From contig DEJG01000008.1 of NCBI GenBank assembly GCA_002353295.1, positions 124,001-188,000 on the forward strand: a stretch of 64,000 nucleotides of DNA. Reading direction: 5' to 3'. The position numbers and the translations under genes are program-made. Shown here piece by piece: positions 17,109 to 25,111 of this stretch (positions are counted from its first letter, which is position 1; every line of letters begins with the position of its first letter). The notes beneath the pieces are model-generated. The model worked only from the letters and a program-made list of their open reading frames with translations, was not told where the DNA came from and did no database searches. This stretch comes from Prevotella sp. UBA2754 (GTDB lineage: Bacteria; Bacteroidota; Bacteroidia; Bacteroidales; Bacteroidaceae).

Positions 17109-18422
17109 CTAACACTGATGATTTTGTTCCCAAATCTTCATTCGTTCTTCGAGTTGTGCATACTGATGATTTTCTATAAACGATGTACATACACGAAGAC
17201 CTTCCTGATGTGAACCAGTAGTGATTAAGCAAATGGCCGACACACCATAGTACATCAATTCCAGTGCCAACTGACCACTCGTCATTCCCTTGTAGCCTAT
17301 CGTGAAATAAAAACCATCAGCCACAGGTTCATCCAAATCCCTATCGTAGACAATGTGGAAACCATATCGGCAGAAGATGTCCTTCAGCTTGCGGGCACGC
17401 TCACCATAGACACTCACTTCCTTGCGGAAATTATAAGTACCGTCACTGGACGCCTTCAACATAGCTGCCATGGCATACTGGGCCGAATGACTCGTACCAG
17501 ACGACAGGGCATATAACATACGCGTAGAGAATACCAATCCAAAGGGCAAACCCTCATAGCGCTTTGCCAAATCATCATAGTGCCGATGGAACAACTTGTC
17601 GGAGATGCAAGTAACGCCAATGCGCTCGCCTGCATAACTGAAAGCCTTAGAACCAGAAATAAGAAGGATGTAATTATCCGTATAACGACCAACAGAAGGC
17701 TGATAAGGCGGATGGAAGGGAACACTCAAATCCTTACGGAAATCCATAGCGAAGTAGGCCAAGTCTTCCATAACAATTGTATCATATTTCGTGGCCAACT
17801 CACCTATTGTCTTCAATTCGTCCTCGTTCAGACAAATCCATGCTGGGTTATTGGGATTCGAATAGACAATGGCACAGATGTTATGGTATTTAAGATAGCC
17901 TTCCAATTTAGGTCCCAACTTCTCACCTCGATAGTCGTACACATCGAATGTTTCGTACTTCACACCTTGTACTTGCAATTGCATCTTCTGAACAGGAAAG
18001 CCTGGGTCGATGAAGAGTACAGTATCTTTATGGCTGTCAGCTTGTGAACAAGTTAGGAACGATGCAAAAGTGCCTTGCATCGAACCACTCACGGGTACGC
18101 AACATTCGGGCGACACATCCAACCCTATAAAGGCTTTTACGAAGCGGGAAGCTTCTTGTTTCAACACCGGAGCACCTTGGATATCGGGATAAGAATGGGC
18201 TATCCCCTCCTCCAAAGCCTTGATCTGCGCTTTCACACCCACTTCAGCAGCTGGTAATCCAGGAATACCCATTTCCATCTTGATATATTCCACACCACTG
18301 ATTTTCTCAGCCTTTGCAGCTACCTGCTTCACCTCGCGGATGGTAGCCTTTGCAAAGTCCTTGATTCCCAACTCCTTGACCAGTCCGTCAACGATATCTT
18401 TCTTAATCGGAGTCTCTATCAT
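17109..18422 (-). CDS. PLP-dependent aminotransferase, class I/II
   Basis: 437 residues, fold type I. The PLP lysine lies in SGSKAFSYAGERIG; other landmarks are SYPDIQGAP, VYSNPNNPAW (substrate/PLP-binding Asn), VMEDLAYFAMDFR and an Arg-containing C-terminal domain. It would transaminate an amino acid or a biosynthetic keto acid; the substrate cannot be read from sequence. The ATG at 18422 is 17 nt after the stop of the GlsB-type gene, so the two are probably co-transcribed. Confidence 0.88.
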   Translation of the reverse strand: MIETPIKKDIVDGLVKELGIKDFAKATIREVKQVAAKAEKISGVEYIKMEMGIPGLPAAEVGVKAQIKALEEGIAHSYPDIQGAPVLKQEASRFVKAFIGLDVSPECCVPVSGSMQGTFASFLTCSQADSHKDTVLFIDPGFPVQKMQLQVQGVKYETFDVYDYRGEKLGPKLEGYLKYHNICAIVYSNPNNPAWICLNEDELKTIGELATKYDTIVMEDLAYFAMDFRKDLSVPFHPPYQPSVGRYTDNYILLISGSKAFSYAGERIGVTCISDKLFHRHYDDLAKRYEGLPFGLVFSTRMLYALSSGTSHSAQYAMAAMLKASSDGTYNFRKEVSVYGERARKLKDIFCRYGFHIVYDRDLDEPVADGFYFTIGYKGMTSGQLALELMYYGVSAICLITTGSHQEGLRVCTSFIENHQYAQLEERMKIWEQNHQC

Positions 18423-18439
18423 TTCTCTATGACGTCTCT

Positions 18440-18679
18440 TTATTTCTTAATCAGTGAAGCCACCCACAGAATGGCAACAGCACCGACGATAGCAGTACCA
18501 AGCTGTCCCAGCACTCCACCCCACTCGATTCCGAGTTGGTCGAACAACCAGCCGCCCAGCAGACCACCAAACAGTCCAAGCACCAGATTCATGATGAATC
18601 CCATGCCGCCACCTTTCATCAACTTGCCAGCTACAAAGCCAGCCAAACATCCTAATATAATTGAACCTATCAATCCCAT
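18440..18679 (-). CDS. GlsB/YeaQ/YmgE family small membrane protein
   Basis: 79 residues, Gly-rich, with three membrane helices. The signature GLIGSIILGCLAGFVAGKLM followed by NLVLGLFGGLLGGWLFD matches the family called transglycosylase-associated or stress-response membrane protein; its biochemical role is not established. A -7 element (TATATTTG, minus strand, 18729-18722) lies about 43 nt upstream of the start. Confidence 0.9.
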   Translation of the reverse strand: MGLIGSIILGCLAGFVAGKLMKGGGMGFIMNLVLGLFGGLLGGWLFDQLGIEWGGVLGQLGTAIVGAVAILWVASLIKK

Positions 18680-18748
18680 AATTATTATTTATTGTATTTG
18701 TTAAACATTCAAATTCAACTGCAAATATAAACAAATCCGTCCACTCCT

Positions 18749-19726
18749 TTAGATACTGAGTTCGTCAAGAACTTTGATTAGTTTCTTGTTAAAAGGTTTG
18801 TCGGTGCGGATGCACTCTGAGAAGGGGACGTAAACCACTTCGTTGTTACGCACACCAACCATTACGTTGCGCTGACCTTGCTTGATAGCCTCAATGGCAC
18901 CAACGCCCGTACGAGAGGCCAGGATGCGGTCGTGAGCTGAAGGAGTGCCACCACGCTGCAGATGACCAAGAATTGACACACGCACATCGAACTCAGGGAA
19001 TTCTTTCTTTACACGTTCAGCATAATAGAGAGCGCCACATTTGGGACTCTCAGAAACTATAACGATACACGATTTCTTTGATTTACGGATACCGCGCCCC
19101 ATGAATTGTGCCAACTGGTCGACCTCGGTCATCTCCTCAGGAATAATTGCTGCTTCTGCACCACAGGCGATAGCTGAATTCTGTGCCAGGAATCCGGCAT
19201 CGCGCCCCATTACCTCGACGAAGAATATTCGTTCGTGTGAATTGGCCGTGTCACGAATACGGTCAACACACTCCATAATAGTATTCAGCGTAGTATCGTA
19301 ACCGATGGTAGAATCTGTGCCATACAGGTCATTATCAATGGTGCCAGGAAGACCGATACAAGGGAAATCAAACTCCATACCGAAATTACGGGCACCCGTG
19401 AGCGAACCGTTACCACCGATGACCACCAGTGCATCAATCTTCTCGTTCTTACAGGTCTCGTAAGCCTTCTTCATACCGTCCATGGTCATGAACTCCTTGG
19501 AACGAGCCGTCTTCAGTATGGTACCGCCGCGCGTGATGATGCCCGATACGTCCTCGGTGGTGAACTTCTTCACCTCGCCCTTGATGAGTCCGTCGTAACC
19601 ACGATAGATTCCCTTGATATGAAAACCGTTATAAATACCTGCACGTGTGACGGCACGAATAGCAGCATTCATACCTGGTGCATCTCCTCCTGAAGTCAGG
19701 ATGCCTATTGTTTTGATTTTAGTCAT
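18749..19726 (-). CDS. pfkA: 6-phosphofructokinase
   Basis: A 325-residue cytosolic PFK of the bacterial PfkA group, making fructose 1,6-bisphosphate, the committed step of glycolysis. Visible are GILTSGGDAPGMNAAIR (phosphate loop), PGTIDNDLYGTDSTIGYDT with the catalytic Asp of TIDND, VEVMGRDAGFLA, and LGHLQRGGTPSAHDRILA. The nucleotide loop reads GGNGS (104-108) where E. coli PfkA has GGDGS; the Gly associated with ATP rather than PPi use is kept. The gene follows nhaD by 6 nt. Confidence 0.95.
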   Translation of the reverse strand: MTKIKTIGILTSGGDAPGMNAAIRAVTRAGIYNGFHIKGIYRGYDGLIKGEVKKFTTEDVSGIITRGGTILKTARSKEFMTMDGMKKAYETCKNEKIDALVVIGGNGSLTGARNFGMEFDFPCIGLPGTIDNDLYGTDSTIGYDTTLNTIMECVDRIRDTANSHERIFFVEVMGRDAGFLAQNSAIACGAEAAIIPEEMTEVDQLAQFMGRGIRKSKKSCIVIVSESPKCGALYYAERVKKEFPEFDVRVSILGHLQRGGTPSAHDRILASRTGVGAIEAIKQGQRNVMVGVRNNEVVYVPFSECIRTDKPFNKKLIKVLDELSI

Positions 19727-19732
19727 AATTAT

Positions 19733-21103
19733 TTAGATTAGGTTTATTTCTATCCAGAGTGCCACCAACCCTACGAGCCATCCAATGGCTACCTTCGGAG
19801 TCAGATTCTTTATATACCACCACAGGCGAACATGCTCCATCTTCATCAGTGCCAATCCACTGGTGGAACCTACACAGAGCAGACAGCCTCCAACTGCAGT
19901 ACAGTAAGCAATAATTTCCCAATAGGTACCATTAATAGCCATATCTCCAACATCGGCTACACGGTATAGCATGATGTCACTCACAGCAACAGTGAAAGTG
20001 TCGATTAAAGAACTGAGCAAACCGGAAGCTATGCCAATTAGCCATATGTTATGGATGTTATCGTCAAACCATGTGGCAATATCACTAAAGACACCTGTTT
20101 CGGCTACTACGCCTAAGCCCAGCATAATACCCATCACAAAGAGCATCTGCTGTATAGCCCCATACTGCAAAGCACGGGGAATACGGCGCTGTGCCATCTG
20201 GTCGGCATTCATCAGTCGATGATTAAATGCCTCGTTGACCACCCATAACACACTTAACGTACAGAGGGCACCAAGGAAGGGGGCCAATTTGGTGATATTA
20301 TGGAAAGTAGGAATAAACCACAGACCACCAATACCTACAATGAGCATCACCAGACGTTGCCAACGATTCAAACGCGTGTCATCGCCACGATAAGGAGAAG
20401 TGCTCCATTCGCAATCAAGACGATCGGGCAACTGATAATTAATCAAAATGGTAGGAACAATCCAAGCCAACAGCGCTGGAACAGCCAGATAGGCAGAGAA
20501 ATGGGTGGCTGTTACAGCCCCGTCGCCCCATAGAATGAGTCCCGTAGGATCGCCTATCACCGTAAAGCATCCACCGCATGTTGCAGCCAGCACAATGGCC
20601 GAACCGACCAACATACGCTGACGCCCACTCTGCACGATGTTATGCATAATGACCAGCATCATGGTAGTCGTGGTCAGATTGTCGAGATTGGCTGAAATGA
20701 TGAAAGTAGCAATCGTTATTGTCCAAAGGAGACGTTTGGAATTACGTGTACGAATCCATTCTGTAATGAAATCGAAGCAACCATTATTATTAAGCAATTC
20801 AATAATTGACATCGTAGCCAACAAGAACATAACAATTGCTGCAGCCTTGCCTACGTATTTTAAAAATATATTCTCGTAAATGAAATATTTGACCGTGTCA
20901 CTGGTAGACTGACCTCCAGACAAGTATTCCAAATAATCGTCGGGATGCTGCTGCATGACAAAATCAGTACCATAGCAAACATAAACCACCCACCCTGCCG
21001 TGCCCAGAAACATGGCGATAGCAGCTTTGTTAACACCTGTCAGATGACCTGTTGCTATGAGCAGGTATGAGGCTATTAGTAATAATACTATGATGAGTGT
21101 CAT
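19733..21103 (-). CDS. nhaD: Na+/H+ antiporter, NhaD type
   Basis: 456 residues, an ArsB/NhaD-superfamily polytopic membrane protein that exchanges cytoplasmic Na+ for protons. Typical stretches are SANLDNLTTTTMMLVIMHNI (with the ion-binding Asp) and VLAATCGGCFTVIGDPTGLILWG. The C-terminal half has SDIMLYRVADVGDMAINGTYWE. A -7 element TATCTTTG (minus strand, 21137-21130) lies upstream. It is followed directly by pfkA, so salt homeostasis and glycolysis genes share a transcript here. Confidence 0.92.
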   Translation of the reverse strand: MTLIIVLLLIASYLLIATGHLTGVNKAAIAMFLGTAGWVVYVCYGTDFVMQQHPDDYLEYLSGGQSTSDTVKYFIYENIFLKYVGKAAAIVMFLLATMSIIELLNNNGCFDFITEWIRTRNSKRLLWTITIATFIISANLDNLTTTTMMLVIMHNIVQSGRQRMLVGSAIVLAATCGGCFTVIGDPTGLILWGDGAVTATHFSAYLAVPALLAWIVPTILINYQLPDRLDCEWSTSPYRGDDTRLNRWQRLVMLIVGIGGLWFIPTFHNITKLAPFLGALCTLSVLWVVNEAFNHRLMNADQMAQRRIPRALQYGAIQQMLFVMGIMLGLGVVAETGVFSDIATWFDDNIHNIWLIGIASGLLSSLIDTFTVAVSDIMLYRVADVGDMAINGTYWEIIAYCTAVGGCLLCVGSTSGLALMKMEHVRLWWYIKNLTPKVAIGWLVGLVALWIEINLI

Positions 21104-21179
21104 GACACGTATAATTTGGTTTGCGAGTACAAAGATAAATAAAATCCCTCAAACGACAAGGGCTTGTCTAGGTATTTTT

Positions 21180-21941
21180 TCAATCCCTGTCATCGAGAAC
21201 GCGGAATTTCTGTCGTCGGCGCTTGAGTTCTGACAAAGATATATCTACAGAGCGTGCTTCCATGCAATCGTGTTGACATTGCAACATACATCTGCCAATA
21301 GGGTCGATCACGCAACTTGCTCCTATGTAGTGAGAATATTCATCATCACCCACACGATTGACACCTAATAAATAAGCTTGATTCTCGATAGCTCGAGCTC
21401 GCGTAAGAATCTGCCACGCTGATTGACGAGATTGGGGCCAATTGGCCACGATAATTATCCCATCGAAATTAAGTTCATCAGAATAGCGGCTCCAACAAGG
21501 AAACCGCAGATCATAACAAGTTAATAGCAGCAGACGGAAACCTTCATATTCCACCACCGTATGTTCATGACCAGACGTATAATAGCGGTTTTCACCTCCG
21601 TAAGTAAAAAGATGGTGCTTGTCGTAAAAAGACTCGCGATGATGACGACCATCTATAAAATAATGTCTGTTTCGATAGGTTCCATCAGGAAGGTGGATAG
21701 CTAAACTGCCACAGATGGCACACTTCTTGTCAAATGCCACTTTCCTCATCCACTCTAGCGCCCCGTTCCTATTGGCTTCATGGGCTATACCTTCTGGTTG
21801 AGTTGCAAATCCTGTACTCCACATCTCTGGAAGTACAAACAAGTCACTCTCTCCGACATTCTCAATGAGGCCTTCTGCCCTTTGAATATTCTCATCGGCA
21901 TTACCCCATACGATATCTGTCTGTAAGAGAGTAACTTTCAT
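21180..21941 (-). CDS. Nitrilase-superfamily amidohydrolase (omega-amidase type)
   Basis: 253 residues. The catalytic triad is visible as Glu39 (VLPEMWSTGF), Lys108 (YDKHHLFTYGGE) and Cys142 (LTCYDLRFPCW). The GF after the Glu motif, the DKHHLF stretch and the CYDLRFP stretch match the YafV/omega-amidase group, which hydrolyses alpha-ketoglutaramate or alpha-ketosuccinamate to release ammonia as part of metabolite repair or methionine salvage. The gene follows ugd by 17 nt on the same strand. Confidence 0.9.
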   Translation of the reverse strand: MKVTLLQTDIVWGNADENIQRAEGLIENVGESDLFVLPEMWSTGFATQPEGIAHEANRNGALEWMRKVAFDKKCAICGSLAIHLPDGTYRNRHYFIDGRHHRESFYDKHHLFTYGGENRYYTSGHEHTVVEYEGFRLLLLTCYDLRFPCWSRYSDELNFDGIIIVANWPQSRQSAWQILTRARAIENQAYLLGVNRVGDDEYSHYIGASCVIDPIGRCMLQCQHDCMEARSVDISLSELKRRRQKFRVLDDRD

Positions 21942-21958
21942 TTATTTACTTAAGATAA

Positions 21959-23275
21959 TTATTTTCCTATGCAATGATACTCGAACTCGTTTTCTTCCAG
22001 TTCCTCAACATCAAAGATGTTACGTCCATCAATGACTAACGGACGCTTCATGGCTTTCTTAATAACACCCCAGGTTGGCAAACGGAATTCTTTCCATTCT
22101 GTCAGCAACAGCAAGGCATCTGCATCCAACACAGCATCATACATGTCACGACAATAGGTTATGCTGTCGCCAATACGACGCTTACACTCGTCCATAGCTA
22201 CAGGATCGTATGCACGAATGGTACATCCTGCATCCAACAGAAGTTTAATCATCACCAAGGCTGTAGATTCGCGCATATCATCGGTTTCCGGCTTGAAAGA
22301 AAGGCCCCACATGGCAATTGTCTTTCCTTTGAGAGATTCACCGTTAAAAGCTTTCTGCAGCTTCTCAAACAAGACAGTCTTCTGTTTCTCATTAACACGC
22401 TCAACAGCTTTCAGGACTTCCATCGAATAGCCATTCTGGTCGGCAGTCTTAATCAACGCCTTCACGTCTTTAGGGAAGCAGCTGCCACCGTATCCGCAAC
22501 CAGCATACAGGAACTTACGACCGATACGCGTATCTGCACCTATACCTGCACGTACCATATTTACATCAGCACCAACCCGTTCACAAAGATTGGCTATATC
22601 GTTCATAAAAGAAATACGTGTTGCCAACATGGAGTTAGCTGCATATTTTGTCATTTCTGCAGAAGGAATATCCATAAAGATAACACGGAAGTTGTTGATA
22701 AGGAAAGGTTTGTAAAGTTTTGTCAGAACTTTTTTAGCATGTTCACTCTCCACACCAACAACAACGCGGTCAGGCGACATAAAATCTTTGATGGCATTAC
22801 CCTCTTTCAAGAATTCCGGGTTTGAAGCTACATCGAACTCAATGTCTACACATCGCTTTTGCAGTTCTTCTTCTATAGCCTGACGCACCTTCTTTGCAGT
22901 TCCTACAGGAACGGTAGATTTAGTAACCACCACCACATAATGATTTAAATTTTGCCCGATAGTGCGTGCAACCTGTAACACATATTTCAAATCTGCAGAA
23001 CCATCCTCATCAGGAGGGGTACCTACCGCTGAGAATACAATTTGTACATCGTCCAAAATGGATGCCAAATCAGTGGTAAACTTCAAACGACCTGCAGCAA
23101 AATTCTTTTTTACCAATTCATCGAGACCCGGTTCATAGATGGGAATATCACCATTCTTCAAACGCTCGATTTTATCGGCATCAACATCAACACATGTCAC
23201 ATTTGCACCCGTATCAGCGAAACAAGTACCTGATACCAAACCTACATATCCGGTTCCTACAATTGCTATATTCAT
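21959..23275 (-). CDS. ugd: UDP-glucose 6-dehydrogenase
   Basis: A 438-residue cytoplasmic enzyme that oxidises UDP-glucose twice to UDP-glucuronate for surface polysaccharide synthesis. Rossmann motif GTGYVG (7-12), SAVGTPPDEDGSADL, catalytic Cys266 in GCGYGGSCFPKD, and Lys210 (MTKYAAN) are present; the C-terminal UDP-binding domain includes GLSFKPETDDMRES. It has its own promoter (23300-23330) divergent from the SPOR-protein promoter. Confidence 0.97.
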   Translation of the reverse strand: MNIAIVGTGYVGLVSGTCFADTGANVTCVDVDADKIERLKNGDIPIYEPGLDELVKKNFAAGRLKFTTDLASILDDVQIVFSAVGTPPDEDGSADLKYVLQVARTIGQNLNHYVVVVTKSTVPVGTAKKVRQAIEEELQKRCVDIEFDVASNPEFLKEGNAIKDFMSPDRVVVGVESEHAKKVLTKLYKPFLINNFRVIFMDIPSAEMTKYAANSMLATRISFMNDIANLCERVGADVNMVRAGIGADTRIGRKFLYAGCGYGGSCFPKDVKALIKTADQNGYSMEVLKAVERVNEKQKTVLFEKLQKAFNGESLKGKTIAMWGLSFKPETDDMRESTALVMIKLLLDAGCTIRAYDPVAMDECKRRIGDSITYCRDMYDAVLDADALLLLTEWKEFRLPTWGVIKKAMKRPLVIDGRNIFDVEELEENEFEYHCIGK

Positions 23276-23299
23276 CTTTGTTTAAAATTTTAATGCCTG

Positions 23300-23330
23300 C
23301 AAAAGTACTAATTTTATATTTTAAAACAAA
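23300..23330 (-). promoter_or_regulatory. Promoter of ugd
   Basis: Minus strand TTTG (23330-23327), 19 bp, TACTTTTG (23307-23300). Leader of about 20 nt. It is back to back with the promoter at 23368-23399. Confidence 0.75.
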
Positions 23331-23367
23331 ATGTTTTTTTATTTTTATAACTTTAACTATAAAATTA

Positions 23368-23399
23368 TTTGCTCATATCATAAAAAATACCTATTTTTG
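23368..23399 (+). promoter_or_regulatory. Promoter abutting the GTG start of the SPOR-domain gene
   Basis: TTTG (23368-23371), 20 bp, TATTTTTG (23392-23399): an exact Bacteroidetes promoter. The expected start is about 23403, one base before the GTG at 23404, so the mRNA would be leaderless. Confidence 0.78.
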
Positions 23400-23403
23400 C
23401 ACT

Positions 23404-24480
23404 GTGATTGGATTAGCTAGACATCTGGAAGTACTTCTTCTCAATAATGATTGTGTGGCAGTGCCTGACTTTGGAGGCTTTGTCGCTCATTATGTTTCAG
23501 CTCGTTTTGACGAGACTGATAGTATGTTTTTGCCACCTATGCGTACCATAGGATTCAATCCACAACTCAAAATGAACGATTCCCTGTTAGCCCAATCTTA
23601 TGTCGAATCTTTTGACATCAGTTATCCCGAAGCCCTTCGTAGAATTGAACAGGATGTAGACGCTATCAGAAATATAATTTTACACGAAGGGCAATATCTG
23701 CTAGAGGGAATAGGAACACTTACTTTGAATGACGAAGGAAATTACAGTTTCCAACCATATGAGGCTGGATTGCTGACACCGTCACTTTACGGCTTGAGTT
23801 CGTATGAATTCAATTTGCTGAAAACCTCTTCTGCTACTATGCTAAAGCCTGCGGTCATAAAAGAACAGGATGATTATAACATAGCAACAGAAGAAAAGAC
23901 AGATGTGCAGCCATCGCTGATAGAATTGATTGACGACGACGATACCGATCGCGCAATACACATTAAATTGTCATGGGTACGTAATGCGGTGGCATTCGCG
24001 GCTGCTATTGTTTTGTTTTTCCTTATGACCACCCCTGTGGCGAATAGTAATTTAGGATCGCAGGCGATGAGTGCTTTGCATAATAGCATTGTGAAAAAAC
24101 TCATGCCCAAGGATACTAATATAGCACCTGTGACCCATGTCGTCAGCATGAAAAAAGTGAAAGACAAGCCTGTAGCAAAACAAGATACATCAAAGACTGC
24201 TTCAACAAAGAAGTCCGAACCTGTTATTGCCAAGAGTTATGAGCATCCATATTGTATTGTACTCGCCAGTCAGGTCAAGCAATCCAATGCAGAATTGTTT
24301 GCCAACAAAATGCGTAACAGGGGGTTCAAAGACACGGAAGTTTTCGTCTATAATGGTGTGGTACGCGTAGTTTACGGCCACTTTGATTCAGAAAATGCTG
24401 CCTACATAGAATTGCATAAGCTACGCTTTGAAGAAGACTTTGAAGAAGCGTGGGTCTATAAACGGAGAATAGAAGGATGA
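23404..24480 (+). CDS. HU-CCDC81-like / transmembrane / SPOR-domain protein
   Basis: 358 residues from GTG 23404. Residues 1-135 (VIGLARHLEVLL, VPDFGGFVAHYVS, QYLLEGIGTLTLND) match the paired HU-fold CCDC81-like bacterial domains, predicted to lie in the cytoplasm. One membrane helix follows (about 191-213, WVRNAVAFAAAIVLFFLM), then a Lys/Thr-rich linker and a SPOR domain (about 280-358, YCIVLASQVKQSNAELFANK), expected in the periplasm and able to bind denuded septal peptidoglycan. The GTG is chosen because the conserved domain starts there and the promoter ends four bases before it; the frame is open further upstream but would begin before the promoter. Overlaps the FHA gene by four bases. 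Confidence 0.87.
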   Translation: MIGLARHLEVLLLNNDCVAVPDFGGFVAHYVSARFDETDSMFLPPMRTIGFNPQLKMNDSLLAQSYVESFDISYPEALRRIEQDVDAIRNIILHEGQYLLEGIGTLTLNDEGNYSFQPYEAGLLTPSLYGLSSYEFNLLKTSSATMLKPAVIKEQDDYNIATEEKTDVQPSLIELIDDDDTDRAIHIKLSWVRNAVAFAAAIVLFFLMTTPVANSNLGSQAMSALHNSIVKKLMPKDTNIAPVTHVVSMKKVKDKPVAKQDTSKTASTKKSEPVIAKSYEHPYCIVLASQVKQSNAELFANKMRNRGFKDTEVFVYNGVVRVVYGHFDSENAAYIELHKLRFEEDFEEAWVYKRRIEG

Positions 24481-25010
24481 AACGCGTACGATGCCCTAAA
24501 TGCGATACTTATATTACATTTGATGATACCAAGTATGAACCTGGCCAATCACTTGTTTTCCAATGTAACGAATGCGGCAAGCAATTTGGAATCCGCATGG
24601 GTGTTTCTAAATTGAAAGATACTCAGAAAGAAGAAAATCAAAAAATGCAATCTTCCAACTTTGTGTCTGAATTTGGTTGTATTGTAGTTATTGAAAATGT
24701 TTTCCATTTTAAACAGGAAATACTCCTTAAGATGGGCGACAATGTGATAGGGCGTTATCAGAAAGGAAATCCTATCAACACCCCCTTCGAAACGGTTGAT
24801 CCCAGTGTCGACCTGAACCACTGCACACTCAATGTAAGTCGTAATAAACGAGGTGAATTGATTTACACCCTTAGCGACAACAACAGCAACACCGGAACAT
24901 TTGTTGATAACGTTGAGTTGCAGCCCCGTGAACGTCGTAGAATAGAAGATGGAACTCTTTTTACATTAGGGGCCACTAGTATTATCCTTAAACTGACACC
25001 TGAAAGTTGA
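24477..25010 (+). CDS. Zinc-ribbon plus FHA-domain protein
   Basis: 177 residues, cytoplasmic. An N-terminal MJ0042-like zinc ribbon has Cys6, Cys9, Cys30 and Cys33 (RCPKCD...FQCNECG). After a short linker a forkhead-associated domain spans about residues 68-175, with the conserved Gly-Arg (IGRYQ, 92-93), His115 (DLNHCTL) and NTGTFVDN loop. FHA domains bind phosphothreonine peptides, so this is a likely adaptor reading a Ser/Thr kinase signal; no kinase is in the window. It is translationally coupled to the SPOR-domain gene (ATGA). Confidence 0.88.
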   Translation: MKRVRCPKCDTYITFDDTKYEPGQSLVFQCNECGKQFGIRMGVSKLKDTQKEENQKMQSSNFVSEFGCIVVIENVFHFKQEILLKMGDNVIGRYQKGNPINTPFETVDPSVDLNHCTLNVSRNKRGELIYTLSDNNSNTGTFVDNVELQPRERRRIEDGTLFTLGATSIILKLTPES

Positions 25011-25040
25011 CTTTTGATTTTTCTTTTTACGTTTTTTCTT

Positions 25041-25057
25041 GATTACCTTTGGTAATC
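25041..25057. promoter_or_regulatory. Palindrome covering the -33 of the purU-his promoter, candidate operator
   Basis: GATTACC-TTT-GGTAATC is a perfect 7-bp inverted repeat around TTT. The -33 TTTG (25048-25051) lies in its centre, where a bound repressor would block RNA polymerase. It has no downstream T tract, so it is unlikely to be a terminator of the FHA gene. Confidence 0.5.
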
Positions 25058-25079
25058 TGAGAATTATTGTGTAATTTTG
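25048..25079 (+). promoter_or_regulatory. Promoter of the purU-his-lys-fbp operon
   Basis: TTTG (25048-25051), 20 bp, TAATTTTG (25072-25079), an exact match. Leader of about 29 nt. No other good promoter was seen before 36 kb, so it may drive about 11 kb. Confidence 0.82.
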
Positions 25080-25111
25080 CACGTTAAATAATAACAAAGA
25101 CAAAAACGGAA

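Noticed and set aside
21155..21168. GACAAG/CTTGTC hairpin between the omega-amidase and nhaD
   Set aside because: Six base pairs with a two-base loop and no T tract; not convincing as a terminator or operator.
23194..23403. A 70-residue N-terminal extension of the SPOR-domain protein
   Set aside because: It runs through the ugd start and both divergent promoters; the domain begins at GTG 23404.
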